DNA of 64,000 nt, taken from Benincasa hispida (taxonomy: Eukaryota; Streptophyta; Magnoliopsida; Cucurbitales; Cucurbitaceae). The notes under the pieces were generated by a model. It had not been told where the DNA came from. It saw nothing but the letters and a program-made list of their open reading frames with translations, and ran no database searches. Every line of letters begins with the position of its first letter. Positions within the stretch are counted from its first letter, which is position 1. A program made the position numbers and the translations under genes. Location of the stretch: NCBI RefSeq assembly GCF_009727055.1, contig NC_052350.1, positions 18,922,136 through 18,986,135 on the forward strand. Reading direction: 5' to 3'. Shown here one piece after another: positions 35,981 through 46,571 of the stretch.

Positions 35981-37489
35981 TATGGAAACACTTTGTTCAT
36001 TAGGTACAGAACCGTTGCTGGAAGCATGTGGAGTACGGCCCCAAGGCATCGACGAGGAATTCGAAGGCTTGCCATATCTCGTGACACTGAATGGTCGTTC
36101 TTTAAGGTTCTCTTCCCTTTCAGCAATCGAAACCTATGCATAATTATTCTAGGAAACGTTAGGTCTCAAAAAGCTTTGCGAGAATACTTTAGCACTTGAG
36201 AGGTTGTATCAAATAAGTCAGCATAGAGTGATGATTTATGGAAGGGATTATTGTTTTTGCGTGACTAAGTATGTAGGGAATTACTATCAATGTGGCTTAT
36301 TCAAGGCCCGATTAGTCGGTATTGCGACACCGGAGATCCGAAACTTACCCCATACGCCATTCGTACATTTCCTTGGCAAACGTAAGTACTTGGTTGGAGC
36401 GTTCCACCAAGAGAAGCCTCGCATACCTCGGTCTAATTAAATCCCCTGCCTGTCTACAACTCGCTCTAACTGTTTTTCCGAGCCTAAGCTCAGCCAATTT
36501 TCTGGCGGCGGCCCCAGTCCGCACTCATGCACTCATCGTGCTTGCAGGTCGCTTGCCCTTCAGCTCAAGCAAAACAACCTTCCCAAAAATTCTATATGGT
36601 CATCCCCCTTTCGTATGGACCATGAGATGAAGACTTGTGGCAACAAAGGCTTTCGGGCATGAACGTTAGACCCGAGAATAACCATTCCAAAGACCAATAG
36701 TAACGTAGCTTGTGACGGACTTTCTCCAATCTTCAGTGGACTCAACTACAATCTAGTCGGGAGTAATGGCCGAATTGAACGTGTGATTCAGTCGTAGGCC
36801 AGGCTCCTCTTCAATTTGGAGCGATAGACTCATCTCACCCCATTTGGCTGCTTCTTTGATACCTCGGCTCATTGACTACTGGTCGGAGTTAGATCACAGC
36901 TCATACTGAAGGTAATATATGACCAAGTCATTTGGCCCGGAAGGGGCCATGTTATGGGTAGCTTATCGTTTCTATATGCACGAATAATGTTCATTTCTCT
37001 GAAATCATCCTAGGTACCACGTCGAATCATCCATTTCGACAACTACGAAGTCAACGAAGCACTTTCCCCAATCCTAAACTTTCTACCTGCGAAGTTCTCT
37101 TCGCCATTCCCCGTAATTGGCTTATATACTCATCTCCCTAAAATACTTGAGTAGATAAGGCTGCGGAATCTCACAGCTTTTTACAACTCATCTCCCCTGC
37201 ATTCTTCTTTTCCGTAATTCAAGTTTCAAAGGCGGTTTCGAGCTTTCCGTAAATCAGCGCTGCATATTTTATTGTGGTAGCCCCAGATTCTATCACCATT
37301 AGTGTCCGTTTTGGAACAGAAGCATCCACTCGAATACTTTTATGATCTCGATTAGCACACAAAGCGATCATAACCTAGAACCATACATGAGACCTATTAT
37401 CATCCTAGATGCTCCGTTCGCCTTTCTAAATTCTTTCGATGCAAGATAGGCCCAATTCCAAGTGCCCCCATTCCACATGAATTCCATTT
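35981..37489 (-). mobile_element. Low-quality chromovirus internal sequence, copy 2
   Basis: No stable frame is visible. Similarity to 29.1-30.5 kb is detectable in patches (36480-36900 against 30000-30420) but with very frequent indels. I see no independent gene here. Confidence 0.45.
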
Positions 37490-37656
37490 AGCCGCCACCT
37501 TGCATATGCAAAAGGGCGAGTGGTACTTACAATGAAAATTTAAAGAAAGCAAGCTAACTAAACTAATACAATACAGGATATGAAAGTAAGCTAGAAGGGG
37601 GTTGGATTGGGCATGCGGCCATGGGCAACAGGCCCTGGACAAGCATGACCGTTACA
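37490..37656 (-). repeat. Chromovirus LTR fragment, high-coordinate end
   Basis: The segment is near-identical to 33195-33360 (from 'cttgcatatgcaaaagggcg' to CCGTTACA). The other ~600 bp of the LTR are missing or unrecognisable below 37490. CCCAT follows at 37657-37661. Confidence 0.75.
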
Positions 37657-37661
37657 CCCAT

Positions 37662-38867
37662 CACCCTACTATAAATTTAAGGATGGTTTGATTTGAAGTA
37701 ATGTTGAAATAAAGGATGTGGAATCAAAATAATTGTTTGGTTGTGCGTGAAAAATGAATTTTATGAACAAGAGTTATATTTGTATTTAATTTATGAAATT
37801 AAGTCTGACAATCTTATATAATTTTAATAGATTAATTAATTAAACAATAAATATAATTCAATATATTGATAAAAGTTAATAAATTCTACAATAATTTTAA
37901 TTATAAATATTTGAAAATTGAGTAATTTATAATTAAAATTAACGAAGTAATATATTTGATGAATGTCATGTTAATTATAATCTAATACTTTATCATTTTT
38001 AATTAATTAAGTTTAACCTTAGTAATTTTAATCAAATAATATGAGAAAATATATTATAAAAAAAAGTGAAAAAAATGTGAGATAAAAATATGATGTGTCA
38101 ATTAAGAATTCTAAAAAAATATAAATATAATAGGTTATTGATGAAAAAAATAATAAAAATTAATCATAATAAATGATTAACTGATTATAAATAATTATCA
38201 TGTTAAAATATGAATCATCAAATCAAATTAATCTCAATAAATAATTAGTTGATTATAAGAAAAATTAAAAATAATAAATTATTATATTGAAAAATGAATT
38301 ACTGTGCTAACTAATTCTACTTGATCCTAAGGATACTAATTAAATATATTTTAGATATTATTAACTAATTAATTAATAATTTAGGTAAATAATGCATTCA
38401 TATAATAAATTTTAATTTATAAAAAAAATCAAGTAAACATTTTAATAAATTATTGTTTGTTTATTAAATAAGTAATTATATTGATTTTGTTGAATTAATG
38501 TCAATCAATTAACTAAAGTTATATATAAAATGAAAATTCAAAGAAGAGTGGAAAAAGTTAGAATCTATCGGTTTTGGATGGAAAATGAAAATGCCTAGGA
38601 ATGTGTTAAAAATCGTGAAACAAATGGATGTTTGTGTCGATCCTCATCTAGAAAATCCTCCAACCAACCGTTCTCTAAGTTGTCTTCAACTTTTTTCCCC
38701 TCTAGATCTTGAAAAGTGTAGCCCACTTTTAAATGCTATATTTTTTGGAAATTGGCTTCTATAACACTAATTACACTTTCAAATATAGCAAAATGTAGAA
38801 ATTTTTATAATTATAACCAAATGCATAGGACGCACCTGATTCTATATTGTTTTAATTTGAAAATGTC
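37662..38867. other. AT-rich intergenic sequence
   Basis: No gene was seen. It is long AT-rich sequence with many TTAATTAATTAA-like strings (37820-38520) and a short mixed-composition stretch at 38590-38740. Nothing can be assigned. Confidence 0.6.
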
Positions 38868-39690
38868 CTTGGCAGTTTCTTTATTTACACTATAACTAAT
38901 CCAAAAATTCCGTTAATTATAGTGTAATTAATTCATCAAATACACCATTTTGGCTATTTTGATTTGGTTTTAGATATTAAGCATGAATGGATTTTCTCTT
39001 ACCATGCGGATAAGGATATAAATTTTCATTCGTATTTTGAAAATCCTCCAAATTCAAATTCATATCTAAATAATTTTCTATTTTCAAATTTTGATTTAAA
39101 TTTTAAAATCTCATAATTATATCTTTTTTTTTTTTAAATTTGACTTTTTACATTTAAATTATCTATTCTTTTAATCTCACTAAATGATACTATTCTAAAA
39201 TTTCTTTTATCAATATATTTCTTATAATTTTCTTTTAAACATGAATATATCGATACACAAATTCTAAATATTTTTAAGGAATTTTTTAAATATAAAAAAA
39301 TATTTAAAAATATTTAAACTTTATAGCAAAGAATTCCAAAAGTACAAACACACTTGTAACTTCTCGCTATAAAGTGTAAATATTTTTTGGATTTTTCTAT
39401 TTATAAGAATTTTTGTATTTATACGATTTTATAAATTGTTTTTATCAATTCCCTTAACAGTTCTTTTAATTGCCCTGTACTTAATTCATCAGTTTTATTA
39501 GTTATGGTGTAGTTAATTCATAAAATACACAATTTTGACTATTTCAATTTGTTTCAGATATACAACGTGAATGGTTTTCATTTTTCTATGTGAATATTGA
39601 TGAAGAAATTTTGGTTCATAGTTTATCTTCATATTTTGATTTGAATCTTGAAATCTCATATTATATTATTTTTCCTATATTCGATTTTTT
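38868..39690. repeat. Direct duplication upstream of the COA6-like gene
   Basis: The block at about 38868-39135 is repeated in direct orientation, diverged, at about 39450-39690. Shared strings include 'tatagtgtaattaattcat.aaatacacc.attttg.ctatt' and 'ttcagatat..a.cgtgaatgg', followed by 'aaatctcata'. The spacer contains AT-rich sequence with 'aaatatttaaa' repeats. The second copy ends just before the TATA-like sequence of the gene. Confidence 0.6.
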
Positions 39691-39704
39691 TTATATATAT
39701 TTAA
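39691..39704 (+). promoter_or_regulatory. Possible TATA box of the COA6-like gene
   Basis: A TTATATATATTTAA string lies about 200 bp before the start codon at 39903. Initiation about 30 bp downstream would leave a 5' UTR of roughly 170 nt. The region is AT-rich, so this could be chance. Confidence 0.3.
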
Positions 39705-39902
39705 ATTAGAGAAATTCGGTCCTATAGTAATTTCCTCCGTTTCCCCCAAATGATTTCAGTAATAAGATCCATGGAGTCCAATGAGGTTGGGCCCAAATCT
39801 GAAGCCCAAAACTACGGAGCGAAATTGGTTGGGACGACGAAAAACCCCAACCGACTATGAAGGAGACCAAGCAACCATAGCAGCTTCGTTTCTGTAGAAA
39901 CT

Positions 39903-40434
39903 ATGGCTGTCGAAGCTGATGCATCAGGAGGCTTAGATGAAGTTCATAGCGACGTTCTAGCGGAATCAAGACAAGCTTGCTACAAGGTTCTCTCTCGATA
40001 TCACTTATTCTCTACCATTTTCTGTTAGATAAGAATGTTTTGAGTGTTAATATGCCAATTTGATGCATCTGAACAAGGCTCGCGATGCTTTTTACGCTTG
40101 TGTGGAGAAGGAATCTGACAAAAAGCCCACTGAAATTGCTTCTGTTGGCCTTATCTACCCTGCCGAGTGTAAAGCTTTGAGAGCCTATTTTGTCAAACTT
40201 TGCAGAGCTTCTTGGGTAAATGTCGATTCCCAATCACTGGGGATTCCAAATTTTCATTCTTAGACTCTATGGTCTATTAGGTTTTGATCCATGATGTTTA
40301 TGATTTGGTAGGTGAAGCATTTTGATAGGAAGTTTTGTCAGAACAGTAGGGTTCAAAGACTTCTAGATGACAAAGATTCGAGGAGAGGTCCCTTGATACT
40401 TCCGCAGCCTTACACTTTTAAGCCCACTAATTAA
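39903..40434 (+). CDS. COA6: Cytochrome c oxidase assembly factor 6 (COA6)-like protein
   Basis: Three exons with GT..AG introns give an uninterrupted 114-residue protein: 39903-39986, 40078-40215 and 40312-40434 (stop TAA at 40432-40434). Both introns (91 and 96 bp) fall between codons. The protein has a CX9C pair (Cys26, Cys36) and a CX10C pair (Cys59, Cys70), the exact spacing of COA6, a small soluble protein of the mitochondrial intermembrane space that helps deliver copper to subunit 2 of cytochrome c oxidase. Other family-like features are the SRQACYKARDAFYAC start, the second helix CKALRAYFVKLC, and a W-V-K-H-F-D-R block spanning the last intron. There is no N-terminal presequence, as expected for proteins trapped by disulfide relay. 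Known plant homologues are annotated as COX VIb-like, so that label would be the alternative. The start was chosen as the first ATG in frame with the Cys motifs. The only neighbours are transposons. Confidence 0.9.
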
Positions 40435-40796
40435 ACTAAACACAGGCCCCCCGGAACAGCTTTGGGCGGTCAGAGTCCTATCACTATCGTTATTTTGTTT
40501 TTTTTTTTCCTTTTCTTTTCTGTTCTATTGCCTCTTTTTCTTTTACTCTGTATAGAGATGACTGTGGAAATAGATTTAGTAATAATGTCAATCTTCTTAC
40601 CAACTTACAAAACCTTATTCCTTCCCTTTTCATACATATAATTTTAAGTTATGGTAGTTTTAACTTCTTACACGATCATGACGTATGAACTAAATATACA
40701 AGGCCCTAAAAACTTGTAAATTTGTTATCTAATTGAAAATTACTAGTCTCACTGCCCCTTACTTGTTAGTCATGGTCTTGGTAGTTGATTTACACT
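40435..40796 (+). other. 3' flank of the COA6-like gene
   Basis: This probably contains the 3' UTR, with a T/C-rich tract at 40495-40550 and AT-rich sequence with AATA-type strings. No other gene was seen. Confidence 0.5.
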
Positions 40797-41380
40797 CATT
40801 GTTTTAAAAAGTTATTGAGGCTAACTCCTTGAGGTTTGCCTCGAGGTAAGGCTCTAAGTTTTAGCCTTGAGACTTATGCCTTCCTTGACCAATAAGAGGC
40901 TTATGCCTCTCATAGAAGAGGCTTACACCTTTTTGAAAATGCATAGAGGCTTATAATTTCTATGCCCCGTCTAATGATTAGAAAAATAATAGAGATTTTT
41001 CTAGTTCTTAAAAAATATTGAGTTTTGAATTATTGTGACAATTTGTACTAGGATTACTTTTATGGTTGTGACTTTAAGAACATTAAGGGCAAAAAATTAT
41101 AGTATAAATCAATCTCATTAATGATAATAGTAGTAGTAGTGATGATAAAGATATCCTTTTAGAATTTTTGATTAAGTGAAAATTGTGAGGGTGATTTTTT
41201 TTTTATTATTATTATTTTAAACTTTTATATGACTATTGTGTTTAGCCGTACTTGGTTATACCAATTTAGGACTAGTAAAATGTTTTTAATTTGCTTACGC
41301 CTCATACCACCTCGAGGCTTACGTCCTACCTCTTCAAGAGGAAAAGCCTCAAGGTTAGCCTTTAGCCTTTTAAAACATTG
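40797..41380. mobile_element. hAT-like MITE (584 bp)
   Basis: The ends are CATTGTTTTAAAAAG and, in reverse complement, CAATGTTTTAAAAGG. Similarity continues inward as 'gaggctaac.ccttgagg..tgcctcgagg' in inverse orientation. Flanking 8-mers TTTACACT (40789-40796) and TTCACATT (41381-41388) agree at 6 of 8 positions, fitting a decayed hAT target duplication. The interior repeats 'gaggcttatgcctc'-type units. No ORF is present. Confidence 0.65.
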
Positions 41381-41388
41381 TTCACATT

Positions 41389-41699
41389 TATTTGGATGCT
41401 TTGTTAGTGTGTAGAAATACTACACTACTTCATTTGTCTTCCATATTGTATTCTCGACTGCATAACTTCTCTAATGTGGGAAGGTTAGTTGATAATGCAT
41501 GTGTTTGCTTGGCTCATGATACGGTAATTGCTTCATTTGGCTGTATAGAAATGACCTCCCAATCACAATTTGAATAGGAAGAAGTGTGAAGTGCATGGGG
41601 AATATTGGCTGATTGCATAAGTTTTAGCTTTTAGGAATATATATTCAACTCGATTATATTAGCCTTTAGGAAATATACTTTTTGAGTCTCTTTGCCCGT
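41389..41699. other. Intergenic stretch
   Basis: No coding or repeat signal is recognised in these 300 bases; the 61-residue ORF at 41392-41577 looks like chance. Confidence 0.5.
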
Positions 41700-42237
41700 G
41701 GAAAACACTATGGATAAAATTCAAAGAAGGAATCCAGACTTGGCTTTCTCTCCAAACATCTGCCTTTATTGTTACAAGACTGAAGAATCCAGCAATCACC
41801 TTTTCCTTCATTGTGTGACTTACATTATCAGCCGTTTTACTTTGTTTGGTGCCCTCTGAATAAAGTGGAAGATAATCTTTTTGAATGGTTGTCTGATTGG
41901 TGGCTCAAGGAGAAGGCTGGATTCTTGTGGAGTAATGCTTGCCGACCTTTTCTCTGGGCGATGTGGAAGGAAAGAAATAGAAGATTGTTCTCAGATAAGA
42001 CCTGTACCTTCAATGTTTTTATTGAAAATATACCGTTAACTGCCTCTTGGAGTGCTCTGCATAGTTCTTTTTTGTAATACACAACGTGCTCTTATTTTTT
42101 TTAAGATTGGAGGTCCTTCCTTTTCTTATCCTTCTATTTTTAGGCTTAGGATCCCTCTTTCCTAACACGTTTTAGCTGTAGTTCTGTTTCTCTTATTTAA
42201 TATAAGGTTTCTCCGTTTCTTATCAAAAGAAAAAAAA
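41700..42237 (+). pseudogene. LINE (L1-type) ORF2 3' remnant
   Basis: Plus frames give the C-terminal zinc-binding segment of a plant LINE reverse-transcriptase polyprotein: a Cys-rich ICLYCYKTEESSNHLFLHC block (41760-41815), then, after a frameshift, WWLKEKAG, LWAMWKERNRRLF and a terminal region up to the stop at 42075. A typical LINE 3' UTR (TTTAATATAAGGTTTCTCC) and an A-rich tail at 42226-42237 follow. The 5' part is missing, as is usual for truncated LINE copies. Confidence 0.8.
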
Positions 42238-43699
42238 TCTCAATTAAGTGATATCTCATAGACTTGGAAGCCTGAGTGTGGTTCATCCACCTGTACGGAC
42301 ACATTAGCTAGTTTTGCTTGTAGATGCTCATGCTTGGCATTTGATATGTGCGACTTTACTAGCCTTTTCAGCCATAAATCAATCTGCAGTGCCTACTAAA
42401 AATTCTCAAATCCTTGATCATTCTCTTTGTTAGTGTTTTTTTTAAAGCTTGAGGCGTACTAAATCACAGTAGTCTAAAAAGTCTGGATTTTTTTCTTTTT
42501 ACGGGAGGTGCTCTATATAAATATATATATATATCCTGGAATTAAATAAAGAAAAAGATATAACATATGAAACATAAATGTAAGCAAGGTTCGAACTTTC
42601 TATATTTGATAGAATGGTTGGGGGAGAAGAATTAGAATGGTAGAGAAATAGCCAGCGAAAGCAGGGTCTTAAGTAGTAATAATATATATAAAGAAGCCCT
42701 TAAGGGGCACATACTTTCTTTTGTGCCTCTAGCACCCGGGCGCCAGCCTCATGGAGGCTTTCTAAAGGTTTTCTGTTTTATTTTATTTTAATAACGTGAA
42801 TTGATCCTGGGAGGCATCGATAAAGAGGACAAGATTCTGTAGGTATCCTTCATTTACTAAAGGATTTCCCTAGCAGAAATTAGACAAGCGACTTACTTGA
42901 GATGGACACTGATCCTTCCACACAGGTCAGACTAAAACAAAATCATAAAAATGATGATAGACGAACTCTAAAATATAACAACATATAGGATAAGATAAAA
43001 CATAATCAACTAAGGAAGTTCTAATTTCCTAGTTCCTATTAAAAAATTTTAATATTAGCAAACATATAACTGCTGTTAGTTCTTTTAGATTGGAGTCCTT
43101 TTCTGCAGCTAAGGTCGAAGCTTTTTTTTTTTTTTTTTTTTTTTTGTGCCGGGACCTTTTCTTTTGTTTTCGTATGCACTTGTTTATCCTTTCTTACCTC
43201 TCCATTAAAGCTCGGTTCTGTTCCAAACAAAAATGTTATTTTTTCCCTGGAAATTTCATTCTATCGATGAAACTGCATGTCATACCAAAAATATGAGGCT
43301 GTAAGTACTGGAAGTTTATATCCGTTCTTCAGTTACCTTGTGAAGAAGACAGCATCGGATGAGGCTTCTCAATACTGATTGGATGTCTTGGGACTAAATT
43401 AGGATAACTCTTAATGATTGAATGCGTTTAGGATTAGAATTCTTTTCTTTGGAAAGGCCTTAAAGGAAATGATGAGATGTACTCTGATAACATGATATGA
43501 TTGAGATCATTTAATAGACTAGTCAAACTCAATGCCCTTGAAAAATTCCATGATTACTATACTATTGAGACAATTTTGAGATTCATCTGACTAACAATCA
43601 ATGCTCTGATCAGATTTTTAACCTATTAATCTTGAGGAGATCCATCAAGTTGATTAATAAATGGATCCATTATATTGATTGACATTCTCAAGATAGAGA
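42238..43699. other. Intergenic sequence with simple repeats
   Basis: No gene was seen. There is a short AT dinucleotide run near 42513-42532, a T run of about 25 at 43121-43145, and a CACCCGGGCGCC palindrome-rich patch at 42732-42745 in an otherwise AT-rich stretch. Confidence 0.5.
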
Positions 43700-43990
43700 T
43701 ACAAGGATTGATCTTACTTTGCTGCTTCTTTGTCCGTTTGTGGCTAAGGTTTGGTCTTTCAATCTGGCTTCCGAAAATGGTTGAGAACTGGTTGCTGGAA
43801 GCTTTGTTGGGGACAAGTTTTTGGGGCTAGGCAAATATCATGTGGTGCTTTCGCAATGATTTGGACAACTTGGAAAGAGTCCCCTTAGAATAGTTTTAAG
43901 TTTGGAAGAACGACCTTGAACAAGATCTGTTCTATAGGCCGTGTGCAAATGTGCTATTGAGTTCTGAAGTTCATGTTGGGAAGATTCTTT
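43700..43990 (+). pseudogene. Second LINE ORF2 3' remnant
   Basis: Broken plus frames show LINE-like strings: LLLLCPFVAKVWSF (43715-43760), then, after frameshifts, AMIWTTWKES (43845-43885) and NSFKFGR. The order matches the zinc-binding and tail part of the LINE at 41700-42237. It is more decayed, with stops, and no poly-A tail was identified. Confidence 0.6.
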
Positions 43991-45388
43991 TTTATATAAT
44001 ATTCAACAAATGACTTTTTGGTGGTTTTCTCATCACAAAGAATTTTGGTGTACCTACAGCCTTACTATGATTATTAGAAATTAGAACTTGAAAGGCCTTT
44101 TTGTGTTGGTTCTTTTATCTTGAAAGGCCTTTGGGTTGTCTTCCTTTTTGTCTCTCTTTTTCTTGTAAAGATATACATGCACACAGACATTGGGTTGTTG
44201 ACATTGTCATACTCATATAGGATACAAGGATGAATTAAGTTTTGGATAATAACATTTAAGGTGAGTGGGAAAATCTTTTTTGTGTATTCTAACTCTCTTT
44301 GTTCTCCCCATAAATATGTTTGTATATCTGTTAGGGACATTAGTTTATTTTTAAAAGTATGCTGACATGGTACATAATAAATGAAGGGTGTATTGTGTAT
44401 GAAATATATTCTTAGTATAGAAAATTTTCTCGGAATCCAGGTGCAATGAAAGCAAATTATGATCGGTAATCTCATATCGGATCATTGATTTCTTAGACAG
44501 CTAAAATCTTTAGTTGAACTTGATGTCATTTCTGAAATTTACCTATTGAAGAGATGAAACTCCATTATCGACTGTCATAACTGGCAGAGGATTAAAAATT
44601 CTAGAAATAGGATTTCAAAGAAATTACTTTGAGTATTTTTTTTTAAAAAAAAATTTAAAAAAAGTTTGAGTTGGAATTATGTTGTTTCAAAACAATCCTT
44701 ATAGGCTTTTGCACTTTAAGTTCTAAGGCAAAACAATTCTGTTTGTTTATGTAAGCAATCCAAATGCATACATGGTAAGCAAGAAAAAAAAACATAGCAT
44801 ATGTGGACCAAATATGTTGTCTTCTCCCAATCTGCACCTCGAATATTTTGTTCTTTCATTTATTATTTTTGCCCACCTTGAACTTCTGAATCTACTCATC
44901 GTATGTGTTTGGATATGCTCACATGATCAACACATAAATTGATACACTTTTTCATTCGTGGTTTTATTGACAAAAGCCTCAAGGATTGTTTTGAAACAAA
45001 TTTCAAACTTCAAGAGTTAAAAAAAACTTTTCAAAGTTGAGGAGTATAATTGAGATCTACCTCATTGTTCAGGGTTGTTTTCTTTTTAATTATTTAACAA
45101 AATATTTATCAACTTGGATTACAACTTTAGTCTATGAACATTCAACGATGTGTTTATTTGGTTCATGCACTTTAAAGTGAGTCTAATGGGTCCCGAACTT
45201 TATATTCAATCAGGGATTTTAAACTTTGTATCCAATAAACTTCTAAACTTAAATATATCTAGTAGGTCATAAACTTTCACTTAGTGTCTAATAGGTCCAT
45301 GATTTTTCAATTTTATGTCAAAGATTGTCTAATAAATCTTTGATTTATCCAACATTTTGTAAAATTCATGAACGAACTAGATGGAGAG
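43991..45388. other. Intergenic sequence
   Basis: No credible gene was found. The 133-residue minus ORF at 44074-44475 is unlike any family I recognise and is AT-driven. The segment at about 45120-45330 repeats a 'taataggtccttgaacttt'-like phrase several times, common in plant non-coding repeats. Confidence 0.5.
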
Positions 45389-45393
45389 TTGAG
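45389..45393. repeat. Target-site duplication TTGAG, left of solo LTR
   Basis: TTGAG precedes TGTTTGCACG at 45394 and is repeated exactly at 46567-46571 after ATTCAACA. Confidence 0.8.
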
Positions 45394-45522
45394 TGTTTGC
45401 ACGAGATTTCAATAGAAATTTATTTCGTAGAACTTGAAATTTGTATTTGTATTAATTTTGTGGAAAGTGAGAGTATTTTGATGCTTTCAAAAGAAATTAT
45501 AATCTTTAAGCTGGTTGATCTT

Positions 45523-45750
45523 CTTGAACGATCGGGCTTATTGATCTTTTTGGACGATCGACTTTTGGGCTTCTTCTGGGATGATCGGTCTTTGGACTTG
45601 TTGATCTTCTTGGACGATCAACCTTTGAGCTTGTTGATCTTCTTGGATGATCGGCCTTTGGGCTTGTTGATTTTCTTGGACGATCGACCTTTAGGCCTGT
45701 TGATCTTCTTGGATGATCGGCCTTCGGGTTTGTTGATCTTTTTGGAGGAT
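45523..45750. repeat. 33-bp minisatellite within solo LTR
   Basis: Six to seven imperfect units read on the plus strand as 'ttgatcttcttggacgatcg' plus 'acctttgggc'. Since 33 is divisible by three, the plus frame stays open and would encode repeats of LLIFLDDRPLG, but no start signal or family supports a protein. Confidence 0.85.
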
Positions 45751-45883
45751 TAGTGTTCGCACGAGACTTCCGGAGAAATTTGTTTCGTGGAGTTGAATTT
45801 AAGTTGGTGTTGATGTTGATGTTGATTTGATGCGATGTAGTTCGATCTCTATCTCTAGTACTTGATCATCTGATTCTCTCGAA

Positions 45884-46130
45884 GAATGCTTGTATCTCCA
45901 AAGGATTTCAGTCTTCAAGTGTGGTTAGAATGCTTGGATCTTCAAATGACTTCAGTCTTCAGAATACTTGCATCTCCAAAGGACTTCAATTTGCTTGTAT
46001 CTTCGAAGGACTTCAGTCTTCAGAATGCTTGTATCTTCGAAGGACTTCAGTCTTCAGGTGTGGTCAGCTTTAGGAGTCAAGGACTTTAGTCTTCAAGCGT
46101 GGTCAGCTTTAGGAGTGGTCAGCTTCAGGG
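45884..46130. repeat. Second tandem-like repeat in solo LTR
   Basis: Imperfect units of about 34 bp with the phrase 'ggacttcagtcttcag' followed by 'aatgcttgtatcttcaa' occur at least five times, then 'tggtcagctttagga' units. It lies downstream of the minus-strand TATA box, so it would be in the transcribed part of the LTR. Confidence 0.75.
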
Positions 46131-46571
46131 GTCAAGGAGTCTTATGATTGTAGAGAATTCCCTATAAGCTCGTATAGAATTGCTAACCCTTGGAATGAGA
46201 AAAGCTCTTCTATTTATAGAGCTCTCTAATGGGCCTCATGGGTTTAGGCTTGGTTGGTCCATGGACCTGGCCTTTGGGCCCAATTAATTGGATTTAGACT
46301 TGATTTGACATTTGGGTCAAATTTAATCTATTTTTGGGTTTAGTTGGACTTTGACACAAAGAATAATATCAAATCGGGTTAAATTAATCTTATCTGATTC
46401 AACGGTCATGATAAAACGACGTGGCGTCATCGAAATTTGTTTCAACTTCAATTTGGAACATATGTCGACTCCTAATTTGGGGCCAAATTTAATGATTTAG
46501 AATTTTGTCATTAATTTAGTAAATGACGTGGTAACTTGTGATTGATCCAAAATTTTTCATTCAACATTGAG

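Larger units (their letters stand above)
27084..37656 (-). mobile_element. Ty3/gypsy chromovirus, minus strand, duplicated and error-ridden
   Basis: LTR-type ends (TGTAAC at the minus-strand start, GTGACA at its end) and a matching CCCAT duplication bound 10.57 kb. Inside are two copies of overlapping internal sequence (27216 to about 32000, and 33361 to about 37490) separated by an LTR block with 25 Ns. Minus-strand pieces of reverse transcriptase, integrase and a C-terminal chromodomain identify a chromovirus. The two copies differ mostly by 1-2 base insertions and deletions, for example 27217-27330 against 33941-34055, a pattern typical of unpolished long-read sequence rather than of ageing by substitution. 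Treat it as one element, or a tandem pair, with unreliable bases. Confidence 0.7.
45394..46566 (-). mobile_element. Solo LTR (1173 bp)
   Basis: The element has TGTT..AACA ends, exact 5-bp flanking duplications (TTGAG), and no internal retroelement sequence, which defines a solo LTR left by LTR-LTR recombination. On the minus strand a TATAAATAGAAG box (about 46204-46217) sits roughly one third of the way into the LTR, so transcription was minus-ward. A segment near its end is duplicated ('gtgtttgcacgagatttc..gaaattta' at 45393 and again at 45752), bracketing a 33-bp minisatellite. The 142-residue plus ORF 45325-45753 merely reads through that repeat. Confidence 0.82.

Noticed and set aside
44074..44475. 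133-residue minus-strand open frame
   Set aside because: AT-driven composition, no recognisable domain, no splice or promoter context, and it lies among LINE debris.
43990..45388. Search for an intact tRNA or snoRNA gene in the gap between LINE and solo LTR
   Set aside because: No paired A and B boxes with a cloverleaf-like arrangement were found by eye here. Elsewhere only decayed SINE-like heads were seen.
45325..45753. 142-residue open frame with LLIFLDDRPLG repeats
   Set aside because: The frame stays open only because a 33-bp tandem repeat is divisible by three. It crosses the border of a solo LTR and resembles no protein family.
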